From the NCBI GenBank assembly GCA_001910725.1, contig MJGA01000011.1, positions 372,001 to 436,000 on the forward strand: a stretch of 64,000 nucleotides of DNA, written 5' to 3'. Positions 1 through 11,597 of this stretch are shown piece after piece (the stretch's first letter is position 1; every line of letters starts with the position of its first letter). A model generated the notes under the pieces. The model was not told where the DNA came from and did no database searches. It was given only the letters and a program-made list of their open reading frames with translations. Made by a program: the position numbers and the translations under genes. Source of the stretch: Phanerodontia chrysosporium. Taxonomy: Eukaryota > Basidiomycota > Agaricomycetes > Polyporales > Phanerochaetaceae.

Positions 1-2636
1 GAAGTCGCGAAAGCGTGCACACACGGTGCTTTTATGTGAATGCCAGAGTGGCCAGGCCACCATGTTCAAGAGAACAAGTCCGTACGCGGGGACCGATACG
101 AACATACCGTCCCATCGCAATACGTCCTGGTCAGCTCCCGGGCGATTATAGGTCCAAAAATCATAGTATGCACACCGCTACACCACATCAGCTCGCGCGC
201 ATGAGACATGTCGAAAAGACCCGCTCACCGAGATTCTGGGTCCCACGGTCCCAAAGGGTCCAACCACCTCGACGTCACGTTATACGAGCTGTCACCGGCG
301 GCTCCTAACAGTGATCGGGACGTCTTGCGATGGTCGCGTACGCGTCGATCTGCGTCAGCATTCCAGAAGTGAACCAAAAAGTACTCCTACTTCAGCAGTC
401 AGAATTTTCTTTTCGTAACGAATCGTCGAAACCTTGGCGTCATGGGCCTAATCACGGAGTAGAGATAGACGTAACAACCTTATATAAGGCCTGTAAGAGC
501 CATGAGTTATGGGAGAGTTGCATTCGAACTGAAACACCACCCAGTCGGAAATCAATAGCTCCTAGATTGTATTACGACGGGTCGACAGTGTCTGACAAGC
601 CGCTCGCTACACCTGCGATCACCTGAAGCTGTCCGTTGTATGCAGTCAACAAGTGGTGATAGAATAGTTATATGTAAAGGACGCACACATGGCTCGATCC
701 TTTGCCAGTTCCGAGAATGATTTGAAACACGTAGTATCGAGGATTACGACTCTGAACAGGACGTTGGCGACCTCCTCCTTTAAGACCTGAGGGAAGATCT
801 ATAATGGTACCTGTTAGCACTTCGTGAATGGAGATGCGGCCGTTGAGCGTGAAGTCGTAGAGTGTCTCGTGCGACATTTCCAATCTAGTTCCAGAGAAGG
901 GCGCAGAGGCGCGGATGGGAGCATGTGGCATCGCGGGGACAGGAATATCCTTAGCATCGGAGGTGAAATACAATGACTGACGAAGCCCACTGCGGCCCAT
1001 CAGATATGACGGACCACATTGGCTATAACCTAGGCTCGAGAGCTGTAGCGGACTTCTTGACGGTCAGACTGGGGCCATGACGTGCAACAACGGCGTACCT
1101 AAATAACAAACGCCCTTTGCAGTGTCAAGAGCAAGGCGCAGGAGTACCAGTGGGAATCGTCGAGCTTGAGCATTCCTCGGGCTCTTAAGCCGAGCCCGCT
1201 TTGATGAACACAAGTATCAGTCGCCAGACGATCCTCGTTCGCCGGTCGAAGTCCGGTCACAGTACTCTGCAACGGACCTTAAGCCACAACCTATCATGAC
1301 GGAATATGGCAAGAGTTCAAGGCGACACGCAGCGGCGGAGGATCGTCGAGCTGCATTGGATGTCAACGTTTTGGCGACGGCCGGGGCACATACCGCGAAT
1401 ACTTCTACAGGACGCATGATGTATCAGTACCCGACCAACAGCCTCTTTCGGGCTGATCGTGGAAAGTATCTCTTCACATACATGGACTAAGGCGTTAGAG
1501 AGGCCGCCGAGTTGAGCGAGCAGACTCGGAAACGTCAGGGCCCGCTTGTTGGACTGGGACAGGTTGGCGGGACCGCCGGCGTCTCTGATTTTCTCCTTTG
1601 CGCGCCTTCGCTCTGTTGATGAGCGGGCGTGAGGCCGACGCGCGACATGCGCGGGCGCGCGGGCGCGCGCCTGTCATACCCCTGACACCGCGGACCCGGA
1701 GGACTCCGCGCCGTGTGCGCGAGTCGCCCCGCACCTCCTGCTCGGTAGACACGTTTTACCGCGCCACTCTTACGTGAGCTCGCTGTACCAGACAGCGAGC
1801 AAATATTCTAGGTATTTTACGTCATTTTCTGTAATATTCCTAGACGTGTATGTAGCTACAGTATAAATGCAGGGTCGAGGACGCCGTACCCGTCGTCCTC
1901 GTCGTTCACTCGTCTTTTACCTGCGCGAATAAGTCTATTACTTGCGTTATTCTACTACAAGTAAGTCTATCTAATTTTAACACGCTCCATGGGTCGGGTC
2001 TGGCAAATCGCAAGGTAAGTTATCCGAGATCATGAAGTCCGTACACCTCCTTGATGCGTCTGTCTACAGAGAGTGCTTTCATAGCAAAATGGCGACGGAG
2101 CTCGTAATCAATTTCGTGTCGTCTGAGTCTCGTTATTATACCTCCCTCGAAGAGACTGGGGACATATGATGATGTACATTGTAGAGCATCGGTACACGAC
2201 GAGCCAATGCCTTTCCGACCTCTTTTATCGAGAATCGCTGCGAGGAACCCGAAATTGAAGACCGCGTGCCCTTCCTCTCGTCTTCTCGGCGGCATCGTCT
2301 AGCTGTTTCTGCGTCTGCCCGCAAGCGCAACGTTGTTTCCGTCGCTCGTGATCCAAGAGCTGAGGCAATTCGACTCCGAAGATCGAAGCTATTAAAGGCA
2401 CTACATAATCGCTCTGTATGTAACCATCTTCTTTCAATGGCACTCGTCTCCTACATAATCTAGAATTTCACAAAGTGAGACACTATGCGAAGCTACATAG
2501 ACATGCAAGAGTATGTGACCTGACCTGTATTTGCGGAGGATGCTGCCTCTTCGAACAAATAATCTCATACATGTCTTCATCGGTCTCCGAATTGATACAC
2601 AAATAAGATACGTACGCGCTGTATCGTACTTCAACT
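1..2636. other. Gene-poor left flank, nothing recognised
   Basis: No open frame here resembles a family I know. The most protein-like one is a 110-codon frame on the minus strand at 668-1000 with ordinary amino-acid composition; it could be an exon of an unrecognised gene. Minus-strand frames at 2020-2443 overlap one another in two frames and run toward the CHAT gene. A GC-rich patch lies at about 1500-1750 and an AT-rich stretch at about 1800-1980. I cannot assign function to any of it. Confidence 0.4.
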
Positions 2637-5600
2637 TCATGCGCCGATGTGGATAAAATTCACCCATCTCTCTAGAGCAACCCTGGCTCGCCGCATTTCT
2701 TTCGTAGCCGAGCACACTGCTCGCGCGGCTCCCTTAAACGTGTCTCTTGACGTGGTTGAGAGCGCGCCCCTGATGTCCTGCTCCTCAAGTATGGCATCGT
2801 AAAAGTGCTGAGCGAACACTGGACCGTCGTCATCCTGGACTTGCCACATGGTCCCAACCACGCTGCGAAAGCCGGCAAACTGCATTGCAGCAGCGAGATG
2901 GAGGACCTCGTCTAGCACGCTACCTCGAGTCTGCTCGGCGGTATGGCACGCCGACAAGACAGCAAGCTCGAAGTCGTGTGAGCCGCCTATCAATTTGACA
3001 ACATCGAGAATAGTGAGGAGTCCGTTCGGGTCTCGCGTTCCGGAAAGAATGAACGCCGAATTGAGAGGTCTTCCGGGTTTGAGCGTTCCGTGACAGGCGA
3101 AGTGTACCCAGGATCGTAGCGCAAGACCAGTAACCACCGCCTCGCGGTTGCACGCCGTTCCGGTAGCAAGCGTTAGGTCACGCTCGACAAAGTGAGTGCG
3201 AAGGATGTTGACCTCTTCGTCTACGGCTGTCAACGATTTGTCTTCAGGAGCGATGCATAGAAGGCCTCCGTGCCTCGCTGCATCATCGTTGCGTGTAGCA
3301 CGGGCTCTAATTAGTGCTGTGAGCGTAGGAGTATAGGATGGGAGGTATAGATCCAGGAGGTAAGTCTTGCGCTTCATCGTCTCGGAAGCTATCGTTCTGA
3401 ACGGTCCAGCGGCATGGATAGGTAATGCAGACACTACGGAAGTAGGGCACCACCAGATCCGAGAACCATGATCGACCCCGAGCTCCTCGAGTTTTTCTAC
3501 GACCGGTCCTACAAGAATATCGCCGAGTTCTTGTAGGGTGCGACGAAGGACTTGGTCGTACCTCTTTGGCGCAGTGTGCAACGCGTGTCGGGCTTCCAAG
3601 AGATCCTCCAACAATTCCTTGGCACGCTCGTAAAATCCCGTTGATAGTTCGACACAGCTCACGTTCTCGTCGGGACTAAGTATCAGGGCGTCGGACCGGA
3701 AGACGCTGTGATTGACCAGAATGACGGGACCTTCCGCCGCTGCTATTTTGATGTTCTCAAAGGCAGGTGGGCGAAGAAAATCAGGGACGTGCTCGCGGAT
3801 CTGTTCTGTGATCGCATCCAATTCAGCGGACAATCGGCGTTTCGTCTCTAGCAGCGAACCATACGGATCTCTGTCCTCATCGCTTGCCTGAGTGGACAAG
3901 CGAAACGAGTTTGTGTACATGCTGATCGCCTGGAGGGCTCGACTCTTTTCCATAAAGGTGTCGCGAAGAGGTATCGTTTTCTCGTCCAGAGAGAGATCGT
4001 CTAAGGGTGTTCGAAGACGACGGATTTGAGACCATAGGAGCGCTCGACCCTGTTCGAGTATCTCCACAGCGAGATGCAGGTTTCCTTCGCTGATCGCGTA
4101 TGCCGCAGCATCTAAGGGTAACGATTGTTGCTCTTTGACCGTCTCGTGTTGTATCTCCAATGTCGGAGCTGTCAGTAGTTTCTGTTCCATGATTTCGAGG
4201 CATTTCCGGTAGGCATCCATCGTTGAAGGATGTCGTTGCCCATGAGCCAATCGTGCCCAAAAGAGTGCGTGTTGAAGGTGTTCTGCGGGCTTAAAAACTA
4301 GCCCAGAGTCTATGACACTAGTGTACAGTGTTAGTACAGCTTAACAGAAGGGAATCGAGCGTGGCTTACCAGCTTCTGGCATGGAAAATGGCCTCTAGGA
4401 CGTCATCATCACTTCCAGTACTGTGATGCCTTTCCGCCAGCGCAGACGCAAGATTGAACTGACACAGTGCACGGTGCCAGCGAGTGAATGTCCGTTCCGC
4501 TGGAGCGATCGCAAGGATCCGGCGTTCGTGCTCGATGCATTCCTCCAGGTCCTCCATCCCACGTAGAGCTCTGTACCGTAAGACGAGGGCATGACCGAGC
4601 TCGGCCGTAAGGCTCAGGTTCCTAGAGAAAGACTGCGGTGGAGTTAAAAGCGCAACCCGAAAGTAGTCGATGGATTTGTGAAGATGGACCGGCTGTTCAG
4701 TGCTCTCATACAGGCAGCCGTAGTGTTCACCCAGGTTGCTTAGGACGTCCTTTCGGTGAGGATGATTGGGAGCGCACAGATGAAGCGCCTCCTGCGCAAT
4801 GTTCATGCTCTCCGCGAGATCTTCCGGATTCTGCGTGTGTCTCCAGCGGGTACGGAAACATGCTGAGAGATAGCAGAGCAGGGAGATGCGTCCAGGGGCC
4901 TCAGCAGGCTGGTCGGCTGGTAGCTCCAAGGATAACATCTCACGAAGGAGCGAGATGCAAGTGGTGGAATCTTCCAAGTACTCCGTCAACTTGTACCGCG
5001 TGCTCAAGTATGATGACAGCTGATACAGCATGAGCCAACGTTCGGGATGGTCCGGGGGACACAACGACAGTGCGTCGTGTCCATGCTGGATGGCATCTCT
5101 GAGATCGTCGAGCTGAGCGGTCTGGAGGAAGCGAGCCATCAATGCTTCTGCAAGGCGGAACGGAGACGTGAAGGCGCTAGGTGCCATCTGCAGGCGTCGT
5201 CGCAGGTGGGTAATCGCGACGTGGAGGTCTTCCAAGTTACCGCCGGCCTCGAACCGACGCCGAAGAGCGGTGGCGAGATCGCCAAGTATATCAACACATT
5301 CAGTGTCTCCGGGCGGGCAGAGGGCGAGGGCCTGGTAGCCGTAGTCGATGCTCTTGTCAAGGTCGTCGCGCCCACCGTGCCGCCGATACCGTTCCTGCAG
5401 AGCAAACGCCAGGAGCTGCACCAAGTCTGAATTGTCGCAGACGGCTATGCACGGGGGTGCAAGTGCTTTGTCCGCGTACTCGATGAGTGCCTTCAAGTCC
5501 ATTGCAGTTTTTGTCATAAGGAAACGTTTGTACGAGAGCTTCGCTAGGAACCGCAACATCAACGCATGCGTCGGTTCTCCTTGTGCATAAGACGGGAGAG

Positions 5601-7652
5601 CCTGTTGGAGATGCTGGATGGCAACTTCTATATCCTCAACTCGCTTCGTTCGAGAAGATCGATTGTCTAAAGCCGTGACAAGTCTGTAGATAAGCGAAGG
5701 GCGGGAGGGCGTTTGAGGCGGGCAGATCTCCAGTGCTTTGTGGAGGTGAACGACAGCCTTGTCCAAATCTTCTACATCGCCGGTCTTGGTATGCAAGCGA
5801 ATGTAAGCCTCGCCAAGCTGTTCCAGTAACTTGTGTCGGAGGTAGTGTCGAGGGGAGCTGAGCGATAATGCGTCCTGGATCAATTCTTCGCATTGACTGA
5901 AATCAACTAGTTCTTGGGTACGACGAAATCTTGTTAGAAGGACGTTTGCCAGACAGAGAAGCGAGTCGGGACGAGCGAAGGCTGTCTCTGAGCATGAGTT
6001 CAATGCCTCCTGTACGAGAGCAAGTCCGGCATTCAAATCTGCGATATCTACGCTCCTTTCGTACTGGAAGCAGGCAGATCGGGAGAGTGCCGCAAGCAAG
6101 GTGGGACGGTGTAGATTCTTTGTCGCCATGCTCTCCAGTACCACCTGTCCGAGACCAACACTCTGGAGGAGGAGGTCGCGATTGCCATTCCGAGATAAAG
6201 GATCGAACAGGAATGTCATGAAACGGACAAGCGTGTTGAGATAGGTCGGCGCGCCTCTCTTTCCCCACGCTAGAGCTTGCCTGAAGTGCTCCATGGACAA
6301 GCGAGAATCCTCTGGGTCACCGACATACGCGAAGCGTCGATGAAGAGCAGAAGCTAGGCTGTTGAGTGCCACGGCACGGCTAAGACAGAGTTTGTCGCAG
6401 GTATTCAGGGCATCTTTCGCGCATGCAACGCTCTCTTGGATGTCTTCCGGGTCTCCGTAAGTCAGGAAGCGGTACTGCAGAGCATCTGATAGCCTGCTCA
6501 TTGCCCCCACACGAATAGGGGAGTCAGGTAGCAGAAGGCGGACAGCTTCTCGAAAGGATAGGACACTGTTGTCGATGTCGTCTTTGTCGGTGGAAAAAAG
6601 GAAGCGGGTACACTTGGCGGTCCCATCGTCGATCAATGAGCGGGGTCGGTCTGGATGCCCTGGCGGACGAAGCAGAAGCGCCTCGTTGGCATTATGAATG
6701 GCCGCGTCGAGGATTGATTCTTGGCAGCTTTCCACAAACAATGCAGTCAGCGCAGGGATGAGGGTGTCGAGATGGTTCGAGCGGATGGGGCTGGACGGCA
6801 TGCAAAGTGCGAGAGCATCACACGATAGCGAGGCGCACTTCTCCAAGTCTTCTGCCATCCCGGCGTACTCGAAACGAGCGAAGAGCACGGCAGCCAGCGT
6901 TCCTAAGGCTCGAGAGCGGTCGGCGTGCTCGTCTGGACAGAGCGCGACGGCTTCTTCTGCGTACCCGATTGCCGAAGGTAGATCGGAGGGAGTGTCTCGC
7001 TGCTCGTGCCGGGCGAGCAACGCTCGGGCGAGAATGTCTAGAGCATCCGGTCGTCCAAACGACCCCACAAGGCATGTGTCGTTGGCAATGTGAGCGTGCT
7101 CAATGCACTTGTCGAGCTCCGAGGGTAGCCCAGTCAGTCTAAAGCTGCTGAGTAAAGCCTTGGCCAGGATCGCGTGGAGAACAGTTCGGTTGTGGCGCTT
7201 GGTGTCAACAAGCGACAGGGCAAGACGACCGTGCTCAATGGAGTCGGCCAAAATTTGGAGGTTTCCGGTTAAGCAAAACACGGCGTGGGACGCCTTCGCC
7301 AGAGATAGCACCAGTAAGTAGCGATGTGTGTGGTCGGGACGGAGAGCGAGAGCCTTGCGAAGGAGGTTAGGGCCTCTTGTGCATCATTAGATTCACCAAT
7401 GAGTTCGAAACGACACAATAGTAGCTCGGCATATGCATACAGCAGCGCCGGAGCCCGTGGTTCGTCCTTGTCAGACAAAGATACTATTGCTGCGCTTGCT
7501 GTAGCGATAGCGTTCTCGACATCTTCAAGAGTGTGCGAACGAGAGAGTCGGGCGAAGAGAGCAGACGACAGTATGGTGAGCATCGCGAGTCGGCGTGTTG
7601 GTTGAGCATTGAGGGCCTGGGAGCTGATGGTGGTAGCGCCAATAGTAACCAT
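2637..7652 (-). CDS. TPR-CHAT protein (caspase-fold protease-like), copy 1
   Basis: A protein of about 1,650 residues. Roughly the first 1,100 residues are degenerate TPR-like repeats of 45-50 residues (pattern P..HPDR..L..LA.AL..RF...G..EDL..SI.....AL.L), beginning at the ATG at 7652. The last 400 or so form a CHAT domain ending in RWVNFIHIGA. The clan CD catalytic pair is visible: His in HFACHG (near 3095) and Cys in LSACHT (near 2955). One intron fits at 4318-4369 (52 nt, TACTAAC branch point, TAG acceptor), joining phase 2 to phase 2. One missing base is needed near 7330-7350 to link the first repeats to the rest; both flanks align with copy 2, so this looks like an indel rather than an intron. 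CHAT proteins are peptidases related to separases and caspases; target and location are unknown. The 5' end is uncertain, because an upstream GTAAGT/TTACAG pair could mark a leader intron. Confidence 0.85.
4318..4369 (-). other. Intron in CHAT copy 1
   Basis: On the minus strand the donor is GTAAGC, the branch point TACTAAC and the acceptor CTAG. Removing 52 nt joins the TPR frame to the CHAT frame without a stop. The downstream AG choices (for example CGCAG) would create a stop or the wrong frame. Copy 2 has an intron at the equivalent place (41366-41414). Confidence 0.8.
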
Positions 7653-8263
7653 GCGAGACTGTTGGTATCTGTAATAACATGGCTGAGAATTCGAGTCTCT
7701 ATGCCTATACGGCGACTTACGACTACAATCGAAAATTCTTCCTAGCACTACGGGTGACGATGATAATGCGCGAATTGCTGATGGCGAACGCAGTCTGTCC
7801 AGAGTTCTGCTGATTCATTTAGTATGCGAGGTTAGAGTCCTATGAGTTCTTGCACGGACCTCGCAGGACCAACTTGAGGAGCAAAAACGGGCTTCGTGAG
7901 TGTTGTGAGTCCGACGAAGGTAGACTGAGTAGCAGGCGACGAAGGCGGCGCAGTATGCTGTGCTCTTGCCTGACCATATGCACGCGGGACCCCTAACGAT
8001 TGGGTCACATTGCAAGCGGTCCAGGGAATGGACATCTTCCACTCGAAATTAAACCTTGTATCTTAGTGGCAACGGCATCTTGAGATGATCTTCGTGTATG
8101 ATCCTGTGACATGTTCGACGCTAGCTGATACAATAGCCGGTAAAATGTTGGTATCGTGAATGCTATAATACAAGGGGTATTGTAAATCGCTGCTGCAAGC
8201 TGGTTCGAGGTTATTACTAGTTCGAAGGGAATCGGTGAGCTTGATAGACACGCACCATACACA
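7653..8263. other. Intergenic, CHAT copy 1 to SPC25
   Basis: Both neighbours lie on the minus strand. A 67-codon minus frame at 7832-8035 is open but has no recognisable homology. No RNA gene or repeat is apparent. Confidence 0.5.
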
Positions 8264-9153
8264 CTATCTTGACACAAGTTCCTCAAACGCCTGCCTAACA
8301 CTCTTTATGAACGCATAGACATCCCTAGTGTTGTTGAGTTCATCCAGCAAGATTGGCAGGTTCGGCAAGAAGGGGCTCGTTGTCGGCACTGTCGACCTAT
8401 CAGTACGAGCCTTACATGCAGATACAAAGACGTACCTCTGTAGTTATCGCCAGAGACGTCGAGCACAAGATTGAACTCGCGCTGAGGATCGGTAGGATCG
8501 AGGTGCGTGAAGCGAACCAGGATCTTGTCTTTGTCGATCCCTTCAATGACACTGCGCAGACGGAACTCGCATTCGGTCAACTCTGGAGCAGTCTTCGACG
8601 CATGAGCATTCAGTAACGCATGTTCCCGCTCTCGCTCTAGAGGCTGGTCAGTTCAGAATGATGAGGACAACCACGAATGTAGACGCACCCCTGCGTAGGT
8701 TATTGACTACAGCACGTCGCTGCTCAATCTCAGCATCGAGCAAAGCACACTGGTCTTTGATGGAGGCGAGCTGGCGCTCGAACGCGGCCACAGCGAGTTC
8801 TGCCTCCTTCCGCTCCTCGCGTTCCTTCTCGAGGTCTGTGGCAGTTCAGGACGCAGCACTATTCATCAAACGCGTGCTTACTTACCGGCGATGAGCTCCA
8901 GCTCCTTCACCTTGCAAACGTGCGTCTCGTTCTCGTAGCTCTGAATCTTTTCCGCGATCCGCTTCTTCTCGCTCAGGTGTGTGGTCTTCCTCCGCGTGAT
9001 TTCTGCCTGTGCATTCTGTGCGTATTGCGATACTGCCTTGAGGAAATTCCGCGTGGACGTCTCGTAAGCATCGAGGCGCAAGTCAATGTGAGGATTTTGC
9101 TGTGCAAGGATGGACGCAAGGTCGAGTTTGGGGACGCGGAGGACGTGTGCCAT
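8264..9153 (-). CDS. SPC25: Kinetochore protein Spc25
   Basis: Subunit of the Ndc80 complex, which attaches kinetochores to spindle microtubules. Four exons close in frame: 9153-8886, 8835-8689, 8636-8436 and 8388-8264, giving 246 residues, a normal Spc25 length. The N-terminus (RVPKLDLASILAQQNP, then DLRLDAYETS) is the conserved Spc25 start. A long charged coiled coil follows at about residues 60-160. The C-terminal RWD-like globular domain carries LVRFTHLDPTDPQREF, FLPNLPILLDELNNTRD and FIKSVRQAFEE. The second intron uses the TCTAG acceptor at 8637, since this choice alone keeps the EREREH coiled-coil frame. The start at 9153 is preferred over an upstream in-frame codon because it matches family length. 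It is transcribed divergently from the DBF2-like kinase 184 bp away. Confidence 0.92.
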
Positions 9154-9337
9154 GGCGGCTAGAACCAAGTCCAAGTCGCGTCGCTGTACCGCGTGTAAAG
9201 ATGGGCGCTTCTGCGGATGGCACACCGCTTCCCATCGTGTTCAACTTTCCGCTCATCCACCATCTCCTCTGTTCGCTCTCATCTTCGCTTTCTGTGTATA
9301 CCTAAATCTTTTTGACGACATTACGATCTGTGACGAT
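9154..9337. promoter_or_regulatory. Shared divergent promoter, SPC25 / DBF2-like
   Basis: Only 184 bp separate the two predicted start codons, so both genes must draw their 5' UTRs and core promoters from this interval. The stretch at 9235-9290 is pyrimidine-rich on the plus strand, as is common near fungal transcription starts. I see no clear TATA box. Confidence 0.5.
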
Positions 9338-11209
9338 ATGGCGGCCCGCCGCTTCAAGGAGAACCTGTACGGCGGCCTGCCCGATGTGCACATGCAGACC
9401 GCAAAGGGCACGCTGAACGACGTGCGGATGATGACCGCTGCGAAGGGCACCCTCGCCGACGTGCACATGAACACTGCACGCTCGACACGCTGCGCAGCGA
9501 CAACTTTACGCCGCGTCAACGCAAGCTGCTCGCGAGCCCCGAGGTGCAGCGCAAGGCGACCGTCGCGCAGCTTTGTACGTACATGTCTCACCCTGCGCGC
9601 ACCCGAGACACACCGTGCTCAATGGCGCCGCAGACTTCCTCGACTACTACTTCCAGCACCTCGGTTATCTCGCGGCCCGCAAGGAGCGCCGCGCCAAGTT
9701 CGACGAAGACACTGCTCAGCGCGGCTTGACACACGCCGAACACCAGAAGGAGTGGAAGTCGTATTGTGGTCGCGAGCGTGTCGTTCTCCGTCGCCGGCGA
9801 GCTAAGCTCCGCGTGGAGCAGTTTCACATCATCACCCAGGTTGGCCAGGGTGGTTATGGAGAGGTGTATCTCGCACGGAAGCAGGAGACGGGCGAGGTAT
9901 GTGCCTTGAAGCGTATGAAGAAGAAGACGCTTCAGAAGATGGATGAGGTGCGTTATACGTCTTGCAGACCATCGTGCCAGTATTGAGTATGCCTACCAGA
10001 TCCGCCACGTCCTAGTTGAACGTGATATCCTTACCGCCACAAGGACGCCTTGGCTAGTACGCCTCCTGTACGCATTCCAAGACAACCAATATGTGTACCT
10101 GGCCATGGAGTACGTTCCAGGTGGAGACTTCCGGACCTTCCTGAACAGTGCGGGTGTTATCGCGGAGGAGTACTCTCGCTTCTATGCTAGCGAAATGTTC
10201 ATGGCTGTCAGCGAGCTGCACAAGCTCGGGTACATCCATCGCGATCTAAAGCCGGAGGTATGTTGTTCATAGTTCAAAGGACCACATTTACTAACAAGCA
10301 CCCAGAATTTCCTAATTGACGGCTCAGGACATGTCAAGCTCACGGATTTCGGCCTTGCTACTGGAGCACTTAATCCCCAACGGATAGAATCGCTGAGGAT
10401 CAAGGTGCGTAAGCAGCTCGACATATGTTCCTGCGCTGACCATCTGGTAGCTTGATAAAGTGAAAGACAACAAAGTGGTGCAACGGTCCACTATGGAGAG
10501 ACGCTCCATCTTCAAGGCCGTGCAGCGGCAGAACCCACAATGGGCCGACTCGATCGTTGGTTCACCAGACTACATGGCACCTGAAGTGCTGCGGGGAAAG
10601 CCATATACCTACGCGGTCGACTACTGGTCCCTTGGTTGCATCCTGTTTGAACTGCTCGCCGGCTTCCCTCCGTTCACTGGACAGACGCCTGAAGAGACAT
10701 GGACGAACTTGCAGAAGTGGCCTGAGGTGCTGCAGCGACCACAGTACGAGGACGAGGACTCCGAGTACAATCTTTCAGATGAGTCATGGAATTTGATCAA
10801 GAAGTATGTTGCCTCCAACCCCTCTCCTTGGCTGGAATGCTGACGCATGCCCAGATTGATCACGTACGCGGATCTGCGCTACAAGACTATTGAGGAGGTC
10901 CAGAAACACGTCTGGTTCACCGACGTCGACTGGGAGCACCTGCGCGACATTGAGCCGCCGTACGTTCCGGAGCTGTACACGGAGACCGACACGCGGTACT
11001 TCGACGACTTCAGCAGCGAGGAGGACATGGCGAAGTACAACGAAGTGCGCGAGAAGCAGCGCCACGTCGACGAGGTCGAGGAGCGCGAGCAGCCGATGTC
11101 GCGCGGCGTGTGGGTCGGCTTCACGTTTGGCAAGAACGGGCCGAACGCGCGGGCCCTAGGCGCGATGGGCGTGCCCGACGAAGACGGGCAGCTCGCGACG
11201 ATTTTCTAG
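9338..11209 (+). CDS. DBF2: NDR/LATS-family kinase of the Dbf2/Sid2 type
   Basis: AGC-class protein kinase of the mitotic exit / septation initiation network, normally activated by a Mob1 partner. Exons: 9338-9574, 9634-9947, 10000-10257, 10306-10404, 10451-10803 and 10855-11209, about 538 residues. The N-terminal regulatory region includes YYFQHLGYLAARKERR. Kinase features: Gly loop GQGGYGEVYLAR, catalytic HRDLKPENF, DFG at LTDFGLATG, the long NDR-type insert, activation segment VGSPDYMAPEVL, and an AGC tail with YFDDFSSEEDMAKY as in Dbf2. All later introns close in phase. Exon 1 is out of frame by one near 9475-9481, inside a short repeated module (TAKGTL / AAKGTL). A small deletion there or an assembly error would explain it, and the true N-terminus is therefore uncertain. 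Confidence 0.9.
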
Positions 11210-11597
11210 AGATACCCTGCGGTGATACCCATGAATAGTAGCGGGAGATTGGAATGTGTGGTCAGAGCGGGTCTCTGGCGAGGCTGTTGTACGATCTTGG
11301 TGTGCTAGAGTTCGTTGTCTATCTCGCTGTCGATAGCTGTTTCGTAAATTAAGTAGAAAACTTAATACATCCTCTTGCGATACCCCAACGCAATGGAGAA
11401 GTGACATTGTCTCTCCTGAGAGGCAGGAGTCCATGCCGCCTTCGCGCCAGATTACGCGCCCATGCGACGCGCGGGAGCAATTCAGGGCTCTCCTTCCGCT
11501 ACCACAGGCAACACAGGTGAGATTTGCTGAGCATTGTCCGCGCCGATCAGCGATATCCTAAGTGAATGCGAAGGTAGCAGGACTAAAGCAAGGCAAA

